From Cordilura impudica (Eukaryota > Arthropoda > Insecta > Diptera > Scathophagidae): a stretch of DNA of 64,000 nt. Position numbers and translations under genes: made by a program. Location of the stretch: positions 143,086,429-143,150,428 of the forward strand of contig OY821519.1 in NCBI GenBank assembly GCA_963682025.1, given 5' to 3'. Below the pieces are notes generated by a model. The model had not been told where the DNA came from and did no database searches. It saw nothing but the letters and a program-made list of their open reading frames with translations. This document shows positions 45,185 to 55,639 of the stretch, in pieces. Positions within the stretch are counted from its first letter, which is position 1, and every line of letters starts with the position of its first letter.

Positions 45185-46775
45185 GCAGCTTTCTGAATTT
45201 GAGCAAGATCAAATTATCGCTTCATACTATCGCAGAGTAGCAATGAAAGAAATCGAGAGGAAAATTTAACATAGTCTTTGAATTGTACAAAATATTTAAA
45301 TAAAATGCAAAAATATACGTTACGAATAAGCATCCAAGAACCATACGAAAGCTTAATCGCCACTCTGGGACTCGTATTTCATACAAAGCCAACAACTTGT
45401 CCATGTTACTAATCGGCTTGAGGACATTGGTGAACAAAAATGTAATAAAACAAGTAAGAAAGTTACAGTCGGTCTAGACCGACCATACGATACCTTATAC
45501 CATGGTTTAGAAACCCTATCTCTTCGGTCCAACTAACTGGACGTAGAAAATAAGCAAAAACCAAATTTGAGTGGCATTGTTATTAATTTTTGTGGCTGCA
45601 GATATGAAAAAGTTCATATCGGGTGCTATATTCATATGTGGACTAGGTCAAAAAATGGACCGATACTGACCATATTTGGTAAAGTCACTTATATTTTGAA
45701 AAAATATACACAAACTAAATTTGAGAAAAATCTGTGCAATAAATTTGTTTTTTGAAAGATTTAAGTGAAGATCGGGAAGCAGCTGTATATGGGGCCTATG
45801 CCTAAGAATTGTCCAATAGAGATTATTTTTGGACTACTGATTAATGGATCCAATAAACACATACAAACCCAATTTTTCTAAGATCTATATGATAATTTGG
45901 ATCTTATGGCAATTTATGTCGATTTCACAGGGGTCATTTGTATGAGGACTAGGTCTGAACATGGACAGATTTTCACCAATTTCAATAGCGTTCATCCTTT
46001 GGCCGATAAATGCTTATATACCAAATTTCATCAAAATATATTCATATTTCCGACCTGTAGTTTGATTACAGATAGTGATTCTGATTGGATCGGTATAATA
46101 AAAGATGGGTCTAGGTAAAATATTTTTGGTAGTTACAACTTGAGAAGCAGAAAAAATTCCTAGAATAACAAAGCGCCACAAGGAAGCTAAAGTTTATTTT
46201 GCTATTAGAAAAATGTTCATCAATTGGGAAAGGGTAAGTTGTATTTTCATCAACTTTGCAATCAAACCAACTTAGGATATATTTTCCGAGGGAAAAAAGG
46301 ATGGGCCAGAAGCTTTTCGAGGCTATTGGCATGATGTCCGGAAGGAACCATTGCGTTTCACAAAATGTAATTTTGGTGGTGCTGTTAAGGGTTGGGTGGT
46401 ACTTCACATAACACATGTTGGATGAAGAGCACAGGCTACAGACAAATCCTCGAGAAAAGTCTGGAGCCATTTTTAGAGGAAAAATGTGATAAACAGGATA
46501 GCGCTATGCAAGTTAGCCTAGAAACAAAACATTGGCCTGCCATGCTCTCCAGACCTCACCACATAGAAAATTTACGGGGCATCTTGACACAACTAGTGTA
46601 TAGAGGTAATCGACAGTTTGAATCAACTGCTAGTTTAATAACCACTCTAAAAAAATAATGGCAAAAATTGACCAAAACACAATTAGCCGTCTTGTTGCAA
46701 GTATGGAAACATGAATTGAAGATGTTTGCAATAAGAAAGGAGAGTGTACGAGCATACGATATTATGTTTTCTTTA
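45185..46775 (+). pseudogene. Tc1-like transposase pseudogene (two parts)
   Basis: Part 1 (45185-45445): Q-L-S-E-F-E-Q-D-Q-I-I-A, V-A-M-K-E-I-E-R-K-I and, after frameshifts, S-N-L-S-M-x-T-N-R-L, the N-terminal HTH region. Part 2 (46137-46775): R-K-M-F-I-N-W-E-R-V, F-R-G-Y-W-H-D-V-R-K-E-P-L (46310), G-Y-R-Q-I-L-E-K-S-L-E-P-F-L-E-E-K-C, V-S-L-E-T-K-H-W-P, G-I-L-T-Q-L-V-Y-R-G-N-R-Q-F-E-S and L-S-R-L-V-A-S-M-E-T. The central catalytic Q-D-N block is degraded. Several frameshifts. Confidence 0.85.
45449..46136 (+). mobile_element. DINE-1-like repeat, copy G
   Basis: Starts ACAAGTAAGAAAGTTACAG; GGTCTAGACC palindrome and standard blocks follow. The GGAC run and the left stem arm are deleted near 46070, and the element stops after TTTTTGGTAGTTACAA. 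It is inserted in Tc1 transposase coding sequence. Confidence 0.82.
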
Positions 46776-46914
46776 CTTTTCATCAAGAAACTTTGATTTT
46801 TTGTCAAAAATCATTCTTGGCAAGATACACAGTTTGTCTTACATTACAATCCGACGTTCTGGAGATGTGGTAACAAATTGAGTGACATTATAGTTGTGAA
46901 ACGCACCTTATATA

Positions 46915-47615
46915 TGACAATAAAATGCTGTAATGCCAGAGGCAATTAAATGAAAACAAAATTGTTTTTATACTCGTACATACTTGCATACAAATATTAC
47001 ACTGTATAAATAAACGATTTTTTATATTAAAAACAGAATAAATGTCTGTACCACACTAACACACAGCGAGTGAACGGAATGAATGAGTCTTCAGAAGAAA
47101 TACTGTAGCATCGTATTTATGCCACAGTTAACAACAAATCAACCACAAAACAAGACAACAAAAATAACACCAGCCAGACATGGCGATAATAAAGAAGATG
47201 ATACTCCACCATTCAACTTTATCAGAAATTTTGTTTATAAAATTCTACAACATACCGAGGTTCGAAGTACAGGGAGTTTGTAACTATCACAAATACTAAG
47301 CCTAGACTGTCCTTTTGATCGATTGGGCGAAACATCATTTTCTGAAATGATTTATCGATATCCGTCCGTCCTTCCCAATTTGTGTCTGTCCATGTAAAGA
47401 TTATAATCGATCTCCAGGACTCAAATGGGAAAGATGTTAAATAAGTTTCTGAAGTATGATAGAAAACGAACCGAACCTTATGAAAATTAATGGAAAACGA
47501 TTTAAAACTACAAATGTTCACAAAATGAGACTTAATTCGGCCTTAGACCTAAAAAATTATATGTAGGTTGACAAAGTTCAAATATGTACTGCACATTGTT
47601 CACATCTCTGAAATA
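46915..47615. other. Gene-free interval with a DINE-like scrap
   Basis: Only 47330-47410 is recognisable, as a diverged reverse-strand fragment (TGATTTATCGATATCCGTCCGTC ... GTCCATGTAAAG) of the DINE-like family. A 66-codon frame at 47083 has no known family. Confidence 0.5.
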
Positions 47616-47742
47616 AACATTGTTCCCATGCTCATTTACACTTGTTAGAAAAAGTATGCGTACACCAAAAATTATAGCCGAAACAATGTTCCCATGCTCA
47701 TTTACACTTGTTAGAAAAAGTATGCGTACACCAAAAATTATA
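47616..47742. repeat. Two direct 66-bp repeats
   Basis: Units begin at 47616 and 47682 and differ by about one base near their start. Each contains AGAAAAAGTATGCGTACACC, which resembles a Tc1-type terminal motif; a related AAAAAGTATTCGTACAT sits at 47899. Confidence 0.85.
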
Positions 47743-47944
47743 TATGTCACATTGCCGAAAAAAAAAGAAAAAATTATGTAAGCAGAATTATTTTTTTAAA
47801 CAAATTATTAAGCTATTTGTTAGTAATTTTTAAATTTCTTTTCCCTTTAACAAATTTTATTTACGTAAAAAACTTATAAAGAAAAAAAACTCACATGAAA
47901 AAGTATTCGTACATATGAAATATTAATACAAAAGAAGGAAGAGT

Positions 47945-48365
47945 GTTAAATTCGGATGTGCCGCATCTTTGATACCCTCCAAATGGGATTTGCATTAATA
48001 TCTGCACTTAATGCACTATTTATAATAAATGCAAACAAAATATTTTAAAGAGTTAACAATTTTATAAACAAAATTTTTAGCATTTGTTAGAGGTATCTTC
48101 ATATTTTTGGACATATCTTGGCACAATGATGTCCGATTTATCCCATTTTCAATAGCAAAGTGTTCGAAATAACGATAAATAATATTCTCATAACTTTACG
48201 CAGGTAAATGGTTCAACAAACAGAGGGACGGACGGACGGACAGACAGACATCGACTAGAGTTGTTATAGGGATGAAGAATACATATATATTTTTTACACG
48301 TTACGATACGTTACGATACGTTACAATACAAACGGAATGACAAACTGATATATACCCTATGCACG
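47945..48365 (+). mobile_element. Second DINE-1-like family, single copy
   Basis: Has GATACCCTCC near its start and a (GGAC)n(AGAC)n run at 48225-48250 followed by ATCGACTAGAG. A tandem 11-mer (GTTACGATACG, about three copies, 48298-48330) and an end ATACCCTATGCACGGTGG follow. The block order resembles the main family, but the sequence is different. Confidence 0.55.
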
Positions 48366-48379
48366 GTGGTGTGGAGGGC

Positions 48380-48790
48380 AAAAAACTAAATTTGCATTAA
48401 ATATTGTTCAAGTTAATAACTTGTAGTATATCCTTTGCGATTTAGACCTCTGTGAGCTCATCTAAAATTACCCTTTTTAACATTTCATTTGAGCTTATTT
48501 TATGCTAGCGGATAATGTGCTTCAGTAAATCCCACAAATATTTTAAGATCGGGTGATTGAGAAGGTGATTTCAATTGATGTTTAATATTATATACATTGT
48601 CCGCCATATGTTGTCATCATTATCTTGTTGGAGCCGAAAGTATTCCCAATGCCCATTTGTAGTGCATTTTATTTTAGATTTTGTTTTAAAATGTTTATGT
48701 ATCCAATTCGATCCATTATAGACTCAATAAATACTCAATCAATGCTGTTGTCTGCCATAAAACCCCAAGCCATATCGAGTAATTAGGGAT
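48380..48790 (-). pseudogene. Tc1-like transposase C-terminal relic
   Basis: Reverse strand: F-R-L-Q-Q-D-N-D-D (catalytic block, about 48645), then L-N-H-P-I-L-K-Y-L-W-D-L-L (48530-48555) and a C-terminal H-K-I-S-S-N-E-M-L-K-R-V-I-L-D-E segment to about 48440. Frameshifts separate the blocks. Confidence 0.72.
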
Positions 48791-49068
48791 AGTTATTCGA
48801 AGATAATACTTACTGATTTTCAAATAAATTTATTCGAAATCATGATAATTAGAAACTCATAATTTTAGTGTCGTTTATGTTCGATCTATTGAAAACAAAA
48901 AGTTATATATATATTATTATATAAATCGGTATATCAAATAAATTTATACGAAGACTTACACCTTTAGTTCAATATTTATGATTAGCTTGATCTATTCAAA
49001 ATAAAACTTATATTTTTTTTCAAAAAAGACAAACGAATTCAATTATTCAAATAACCGAATAATATAAA

Positions 49069-49484
49069 CTAGCAGAATCCAGCCCTCGAAATTCGAGTGC
49101 AAATTCTGGGAAATTTTATTTTTTTCATTTTATAAAGTCCCTAAATGTAAGCTAATCAATTTTAGCCAATTCACAATTCAACACTTTTTAAACATTATTT
49201 ATGTCCAAGATTATTTTTCAATTCAACATAATTATTATTGTGAATGAAGAAAACAAACTCATTTTTTACAAACACATTAACAAATTTATTAAACACATAC
49301 ATAGCATTGTATAATTTTGCGTATGTGTTAGTAGCAACTTTAAATGCATTTTACTCCAAAAAAAAACTTTAAAAATCTGTAAAAAGAAATACCTTTCATA
49401 TGAGGGATGTTTGGTTAAAAAATGATAAAAATTAACTCACTAACATCGGTAACAAGAAATCGCCTTGCCTATTAATATTATAGA
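49069..49484 (-). mobile_element. Non-autonomous Helitron, copy g
   Basis: CTAG at 49069-49072 preceded by A (T on the element strand); hairpin GCACTCGAATTTCGAGGGC; 5' end A|TCTATAATATTAATAGGCAA at 49484. 416 bp; interior slightly longer than other copies. Confidence 0.9.
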
Positions 49485-49630
49485 TATAAATTGATCAACA
49501 AGAAAATATTTACATCAAATCAAAAATAATACTCTCACAGTTTCAATTCTTGAACAATATTGTTTTAAATAAATAATTAGTTTCCTTATTATAATTAAAT
49601 ATCTTGGCGCAAAAACTAAATTCATGATAA

Positions 49631-50010
49631 TCTATAATATTAATAAGCTAGGCGATTTCTTGTAACTGATGTTTTGTTCTACCGTTTAATCCCGATTTTG
49701 ACCAAACGTACTTATATTATATGAAAGGTATTTTTTTCAGCCTTTTTACAGATTTACAGATTTTTAAATTTTTTCCTTTATTTTGAGTAAATTGCATTTA
49801 AATTTGCTACTACCACATACATAAAATTATACAATGCTATGTGTGTGTTTATTAAATTTGTTAATATGTTTGTAATAAAAATGAGTTTGTTTTTTGTGTT
49901 GATTTGTGAATTGGCTATAATTGATTGGCATACCTTTAGGGTCTTTATTTAATAAAAAAATAAAATTTCCTAGAATTTGCACTCGAATTTCGAGGGCTGG
50001 AATCTGCTAG
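49631..50010 (+). mobile_element. Non-autonomous Helitron, copy h
   Basis: A|TCTATAATATTAATAAGCTA ... GCACTCGAATTTCGAGGGC ... CTGCTAG|T, 380 bp. It lies 146 bp from copy g in opposite orientation. Confidence 0.92.
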
Positions 50011-50114
50011 TTCCAATTATTTCATCTAATTTTATATATACATAATTTAAGATTTGATTAAGCTATTTAAAATAATAAAATAATTTTAAAAAATGGTTTT
50101 AATTTTTTTATGAT

Positions 50115-50291
50115 AATCGACTTCCCCTCATCCGTTCGATCTGAAACTTCGTGCATAGACTTGTTGTGGCCAACGATTAATTTTAAGATAGTCACTCACA
50201 GTCACGCACAGTCACGGATATATTCAAAATTCATATGCACAAGGAAAGAAAGAGTTTTAATAAAAACTTTGTTTTTATAGGTTAGATTATT
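50115..50291 (+). mobile_element. Helentron-like element, 5'-truncated copy
   Basis: Contains one core unit, AAAGAAAGAGTTTTAATAAA, the stem-loop and the 3' end GGTTAGATTATT. It abuts the next copy head-to-tail. Confidence 0.75.
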
Positions 50292-50753
50292 AAACTCTTT
50301 CTTTTAACTCATACTCTCTGTCTGTCTGTCTGTCTGTTTACCATGGGGCAACTCCATTTCCCCTCATCCAATTGATCTAAAACTTGGCGCATAGTCTTGT
50401 TGTGACTAAAGATTTATTTTGGGGTAGTCGTGCACAGTCATGCATAGTCACGCACTGTCACGGAGTGATTTAAAACCCATTTTCCCTTATCTGATCGATT
50501 TGAACCTTGGTCGATAGACTTGCAGTGAAAAAAGATTAACTTTGACGTCGTCACGCACAGTCACGGAGAGATTAAAACCTCACTTCCCCTCATCCGATCA
50601 ATTTGAAACTTTGTCCATAGACTTGTTGTGACCAAAGATTAATTTTTAAATAATCACACAAAATCACGCACACTCACGAAGAGATACAAATCTCATATGC
50701 ATAAGGAAAGAAAAAGTTTTAATAAAAACTACGTGTTTATGGGTTAGATTATT
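50292..50753 (+). mobile_element. Helentron-like element, complete short copy
   Basis: 5' end AAACTCTTTCTTTTAACTCA, a (TCTG)n run, about three core units with AGTCACGCAC-type repeats, then AAAGAAAAAGTTTTAATAAA, a stem-loop and GGGTTAGATTATT. At 462 bp it shows the unexpanded form of the 2567-4218 element. Confidence 0.75.
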
Positions 50754-50759
50754 TTTTGT

Positions 50760-51330
50760 TCATCTCATTACATGACGCTTGCCGAAATTCCAGTCTGCTA
50801 AATGCAACAATTGTTTTTTGCCCGTCTGGTCGTCCGAATGATATAACTTTTCCAGAAATGATAAAAAAAATCCAATAAAAGGTTATGAATGATCGGAGAA
50901 AGTACGTGAGACTGGTCAGACTATCCTCAAGACCTTGAAGGAGATGCCAATTAGCGGGTACGTGGGTTAAAATTGTTTGGAAATGAGTAAAATCGTGTGT
51001 CAATTTCAAAGAATTGTTTTAGGACATTAAAGCGCAATCCAAAAGATTTTTGGCATCGATTAATAGCTGTGATTGAAACATGTTTAGTACGCAACACCAA
51101 AGATCAAATAACAAATAACAACCATTTGTCAGACAAAAAAAAAAGTAGCCTTTCAACAGGATAATGCGTGGATTCATGAATTGGGCTATGAGTTGCTTTA
51201 TCTTTCACTGTATTTGCCAGATTTAGCCAGTTGTTTCCAAACTTGGTGTAAAATATTGTACTCAAACGATAAAGTGATAATAGAAACAAAAGTCCTTGTT
51301 GCAAGGTTGGATAAATCCAAAAATTAAAAA
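50760..51330 (+). pseudogene. Mariner-type transposase relic
   Basis: Frameshifted translation shows G-Q-T-I-L-K-T-L-K-E-M-P near 50910. From 51130 it reads V-A-F-Q-Q-D-N-A-W-I-H, L-G-Y-E-L-L-Y-L-S-L-Y-L-P-D-L-A-S and a degraded C-terminus. The F-Q-Q-D-N-A and P-D-L-A blocks are mariner catalytic region motifs. The first catalytic block is not visible. Confidence 0.72.
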
Positions 51331-51334
51331 GATA

Positions 51335-51490
51335 TTAAGTTGAAAAATAATATATTTTTGAATGTATCTTTCTGTCCACTGTCAGGTGCTTATCAGACAG
51401 CCCTTGTACAGGTGCGGCTAAAATAACTACATGATATAAAAAAAATTAACTTTTTTGTTTGTGAATATTTCCTATTTTTTTTCAGGGATT
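51335..51490. other. Short AT-rich spacer
   Basis: No feature recognised other than TATCAGACAGCCC near 51388. Confidence 0.4.
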
Positions 51491-51494
51491 AAAT

Positions 51495-52805
51495 ATATTA
51501 AAATTGAACGCTATACAATTGCGCAAAGAACTAATGCCTGGTTTTCATTATGTCATTTTCAATGGCAATTGTTGTCAATTATTGTCAGTTGTATGAAAAC
51601 GGGGTTTAATGTCATGTCATTAACAACCCCTGTAAACATTTGGCATCAAAAATGAAATTTCCAGCATGTTGGCAATTTGTTTGTGTTTGACAGCCGGATT
51701 TTTTGTCCGTTTATAAGATGTAATGTAAACGTAATGAATTGAAAATTACAAGATGTCAGTTGAGGCAATTGTTTGTTGTCAGTTTATATGACATAGTGAA
51801 AACCAGGCAGAAGATTGTTTTTCTATTCCTTGAAAATAATCGTTCGATAGTTAATACTCAACGTGCATACAGAAGATTTTATGGTGTAAGAACTGCTTCT
51901 ACGGGTCCAACCATTCGTTCGTTGATGGATAGTTTTGCTGAATTTGTGACTGTCGGAGATATTGCTGCTGTGAGACAGAGCGTCGCGAAAAATCCGGAGG
52001 CATCAACGAGAAAACGATCTGCCCAGTTGCAGCTTTCTGACCGCACTCGAATTTTGAAACACGATTTGCACCTCTTCTCTTACAAAATCCAACAAGTTCA
52101 AAAACAAAATCCTGAGGAGTTTTAAATCTCGTTGATAGAAAAGAAAATTTGTTGTCAAATTTGATGACCGACGAAGCGCATTTTCACTTGAACGGTTTCG
52201 TAAATAAACAAAACAAAATATTTTGGGGATCACATAATCCCAAAAATCTTCATCAAAAATCTTTACATACAATTCGTGTTACTGTTTTGTGTGGCTTTAC
52301 CGCCGAAAAAATTTACGGTCCAGTTTTTTTTTGTTTTTTTTTTTTTTTTTTTTTTTTTTGAAAACAATCAAGGTGTAAATTAAACAGTAAATGGAGAACA
52401 TTACAGAGCAATTGCTTCAAAAATTTTTAATTCCGCATTTGCCGCCAAACGCCAACATATGATTTCAACAAGATGGTGCAACACCCCCTACAGCCCGTGC
52501 AATGATAGAGTTATTGAGACAACAAATTACAAATCGGATAATTTCAAATAACGGCGCTTTGAGAAGGCCACCACGATCGCCTGATTTGACTGCACCAGAT
52601 TTTTTCTTGTGGGGGCTGTCTCAAGGACAAAGTTTATGTGAATAAGCCCCAAAACTTACAGCAACTAAAGGAGAGCACTCAAGAATAAATTGATCGTATA
52701 CCACAAGAAACTCTAAACAAAGTTATGGAAAATGCTATAAAAAGAGCACATATTTGCATTAGAGAAAACGCTTCTCATTTAACTGACATTACTTTTCATA
52801 ATTAA
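51495..52805 (+). pseudogene. Tc1/mariner-group transposase pseudogene, near full length
   Basis: The N-terminus I-E-R-Y-T-I-A-Q-R-T resumes after the MITE (51535-51809) as K-I-V-F-L-F-L-E-N-N-R-S-I-V. Then T-Q-R-A-Y-R-R-F-Y-G-V-R, G-P-T-I-R-S-L, S-V-A-K-N-P-E and H-D-L-H-L-F-S-Y-K-I-Q follow. The first catalytic block is T-D-E-A-H-F-H-L-N-G (52167). A poly-T run at 52325-52359 disrupts the frame; the QDG block is only a remnant near 52470. The third block P-P-R-S-P-D-L-T-A-P-D-F-F-L-W-G is at 52570-52615. At least four frameshifts or stops. Same family as relics at 1.9 and 7.5 kb. Confidence 0.85.
51535..51809 (+). mobile_element. PIF/Harbinger-type MITE, copy 1
   Basis: 275 bp with 20+-bp TIRs starting TGCCTGGTTTTCA. 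The left flank is TAA (51532-51534) and the right GAA (51810-51812). The uninterrupted transposase frame would read ...R-T-K-I-V across this point, which is restored if the right flank was originally TAA. The second copy at 60809-61062 has a perfect TTA/TTA flank. A 3-bp T-W-A-type TSD is typical of PIF/Harbinger. Confidence 0.82.
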
Positions 52806-52825
52806 CACAGTACAGCACATGATTT

Positions 52826-52910
52826 TGGGACTCAATTCTGAAAATTGCACCTGAAAGTAGCCCCAAAAATAAGAACTTCTGCATCAATCGTTTTGTCAAG
52901 TTGGCTGCCA
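52826..52910 (+). repeat. Coding-like repeat, arm 1
   Basis: Translates to S-I-L-K-I-A-P-E-S-S-P-K-N-K-N-F-C-I. The same peptide, with changes, is encoded on the opposite strand at 53815-53910. It is cut at 52910 by Helitron copy i. Confidence 0.6.
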
Positions 52911-53287
52911 TCTATAATATTAATAGGCTAGGCGATTTCTTGTGACCGATGTTTTGTTCTACCGTTTTATCCCGATTTTGACCAAACGTGTATTATTTGA
53001 AAGGTATTTCTTTTTAGCCGTTTTGCAGATATACAGATTTTTAAATTCTCTCCTTTATTTTGAGTAAATTGCATTTAAAGTTGCTACTAACACTTACATA
53101 GAATTATACAATGCTATGTGTGTGTTTATTAAATTTGTTAATATGTTTGTAATAAAAATGAGTTTGTTTTTTGTGTTGATTTATGAATTGGCTATAATTG
53201 AGTAGCATACTTTAAGGGTCTTTATTTAATGAAAAAATTAAATTTCCTAGAATTTGCACTCGAATTTCGAGGGCTGGAATCTGCTAG
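52911..53287 (+). mobile_element. Non-autonomous Helitron, copy i (best preserved)
   Basis: A|TCTATAATATTAATAGGCTA ... GCACTCGAATTTCGAGGGC TGGAATCTG CTAG|T. 377 bp. It has every canonical Helitron terminal feature and is a good family reference copy. Confidence 0.93.
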
Positions 53288-53659
53288 TTATGATTTAATG
53301 GCCATACGAATTTTTTTGCTCAAGTTGGATTTTTATCACTTTTTGTATATTTTAACTCGTTTATAACTCGGTAACCGTACGGAATATCGCTTTTCTGTCT
53401 GAAACAAAGTTGTAGATATTGAATAGGAAAAAAAAAAATCGGAACTAACCTACCTACCCATTTTCTCCCCATTTTTCTCCATTTTCACCTTATTTGCTAA
53501 ATAACTGGATTACAAATCTACAAATATGCTGTTTTTTTTCTTTATAAACTTTATTTTGCATGAAAATATAAATTCCGATTCATATAACAGCTATTCTTAT
53601 ACAGAAAATATGAGATTTTTATTTGTTATCTATGCATGGAAACAAAATTTAGAACATTT

Positions 53660-53977
53660 TCAATTATTGTCAATATCCATCCTCGTTGAAGTTGACGCTT
53701 GTGGTTCTGCTGATCTTGTTTTCTTCGTAGGTTGTTCATATTCATGGTCTGAGTCTGCATCATCGAGTTGGACATAATATTCAAGGGCATGTTCAGTGTT
53801 CTTCAGTGTGCCCACCAATTTCAGTGTCATCTTGACAAAACAAATGATGCAGAAGTTCTTATTTTTCAGGCTACTTTCAGTTGCAATTCTCAGAATTGAG
53901 GCCCAAATCAATGAGCTGAAAAATATTGTACTGTGTAATGTAACAAAATTACATAAAATAAACTTTATTTTTATCAT
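53660..53977 (-). other. Unrecognised ORF carrying the coding-like repeat (arm 2)
   Basis: 105 codons. It contains I-L-R-I-A-T-E-S-S-L-K-N-K-N-F-C-I-I-C-F-V-K-M-like sequence shared with arm 1 at 52826. A C-terminal acidic D-D-A-D-S-D-H-E-Y-E segment and a low-complexity P-Q-A-S-T-S-T tail follow. The duplicated, translatable core suggests part of a larger mobile-element protein. Family unknown. Confidence 0.4.
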
Positions 53978-54047
53978 TCAATTTTTTTGTTTTTGTTTTT
54001 CTTCATTCCATTCAATATAATAAAATTATCAGATATGCACTTTGAAA

Positions 54048-54052
<5 letters not shown>

Positions 54053-54082
<30 letters not shown>
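54053..54082. repeat. A-tract
   Basis: About 30 consecutive A, possibly the tail of a retroposed copy, although no insertion boundary was found. Confidence 0.8.
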
Positions 54083-54084
<2 letters not shown>

Positions 54085-54189
54085 TAACGGAACTTTGACA
54101 ATTTTTCTATACGCTAATTCTGATTTAGAAACTGAACTTTTCTATTTTAGTTTTACCCATTTTCTTCCCTTGTTCGATTTTTAAAACAG

Positions 54190-54790
54190 CAATTTTGAAT
54201 TTTTTATAATGGAAAAAAAACTTAACACACATTAAATGTAACCTTTCTTATGGCCTAAGCTCCAAAGAGTTTGGAGGAATTGTTTCCCTTTGTACAAAAA
54301 CCAAGTTATTGTTCTTGAACCACTCAAGAGTTTTGTTACCGTAGTGACAGGATGACAAATCGGACCAGAAATATGTGGACACATTGTGTTGGCTTTCGAA
54401 AGGAAGTACTCTTCTTTGCAAACAATCCTTAATATAAAAGTCGGAATTTATAGAGCCCGTGGCTCTATTGCTGCAACTGCAGGAACTTTATTGTAGTATC
54501 GTAGTCCATTATTTAGCAAGCGTATTTTTTTATTAAATATGTTTTCAATTTCCGTGCTCCGGTTTTAGCCTCTAAATTATTTGCAGCGTTCCTGTCTGTA
54601 GGTTTTTAAAATTTTGTTTGTTTTCAAACCGGCATTGGTTTTAACTTTTCCCACCAAATAGTCCGAGCATCCGGATAACCGGATGGCATTAAAAATATCA
54701 AGTGTACTTTTCTTTTTTTCTGAACCAGGGAAGTTTCTAATAACATTGGAAAAAGTTTGACGGCAGTCGTTTGAACTCTTTGGCCAACTT
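54190..54790 (-). pseudogene. Tc1/mariner transposase relic
   Basis: Reverse strand order: a G-S-E-K-K-K-S-like N-terminal stretch, V-K-T-N-A-G-L-K-T-N-K (about 54625) and T-G-S-I-N-S-D-F-Y-I-K-D-C-L-Q-R-R (about 54425). The second catalytic block Y-F-W-S-D-L-S-S-C-H-Y follows (about 54360). Then K-N-N-N-L-V-F-V and P-P-N-S-L-E-L-R-P carry the third-block E near 54250. The first catalytic block is gone. Same family as 19335-20340. Confidence 0.8.
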
Positions 54791-54845
54791 GTTGTAGGAC
54801 CAAGTTGTATTTTGTTGAAAGTATTTAATAATAATTAAAATAAGA

Positions 54846-55629
54846 ACAAGTAAGAAAATTATAGTAGGTCTAGACCGACTATATGAAACCCTATACCTAT
54901 TTCATAGGCCTAACTAACTGGACATAGAAAATAGGCATAAACCAATTTTGAGTGGAATTTTTATTAATTTTTTTTTTTGCAGATATGAAAAAGTTCATAT
55001 CGGATGCTATATCTATATGGTGACTAGGCCCAAAAATGGACCGATCCAGACTATGTTTGGTAAAATCTCTTGTATTTTGCAAAAATATATACAAACAAAA
55101 TCTAAGAAGAATCAGTGCAATATCTTTGTTTTTTGATAGATTTAAGTGAAGATCGGGAAGCAGCTCTATATGGGGCCTATGACTAAGAGTTGTCCCATAG
55201 GGATCATTTTTAGACTACTCATTAATGGATGTAATAAACGCATACAAACCAAATTGGAGTAAGATCTATCTGACAATTTGGATCTTATGGCAATTTATGT
55301 CGATTTCATAGGGGTCATTTGTATGGGGGCTGGGTCTGAACATGGACCAATTTCAATAGCGTTCATCCTATAACCGATAGAAGCTTATATACCAAATTTC
55401 ATCAAAATATATTCATATTTGCGATCTGCAGTTTGATTACAAGGTTTACATGGACACACAGACGGACGGATGGACGGACGGACGGACGGACATCGTTAAA
55501 TCGAATCAGTTAGTGATTCTGATTCGATCGGTATAATAAAAGATGGGTCTAGGTCAAATATTTTTGGTAGTTACAAACAGCAGCACAAAGTCATTATACC
55601 AAAACCACATAATGGTATAGGGTATAACA
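54846..55629 (+). mobile_element. DINE-1-like repeat, copy H (full length)
   Basis: ACAAGTAAGAAAATTATAG start, all conserved blocks, (GGAC)n run 55463-55491, stem-loop ATCGAATCAG / CTGATTCGAT at 55499-55530, and end GTCATTATACC...TGGTATAGGGTATAA. The stem pairs differ from other copies by compensating changes. Confidence 0.9.
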
Positions 55630-55639
55630 AGGGGATAAG

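Larger units (their letters stand above)
44910..46908 (+). mobile_element. Tc1-like element interrupted by a DINE-like copy
   Basis: Inverted arms of ~54 bp begin AGGTCCGTTTCACAGTTATA (44910) and end ...AACGCACCT (46908), each flanked by TA. Transposase sequence lies on both sides of the DINE-like insertion at 45449-46136. Without it the element is ~1.3 kb, the normal Tc1 size. Confidence 0.85.
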
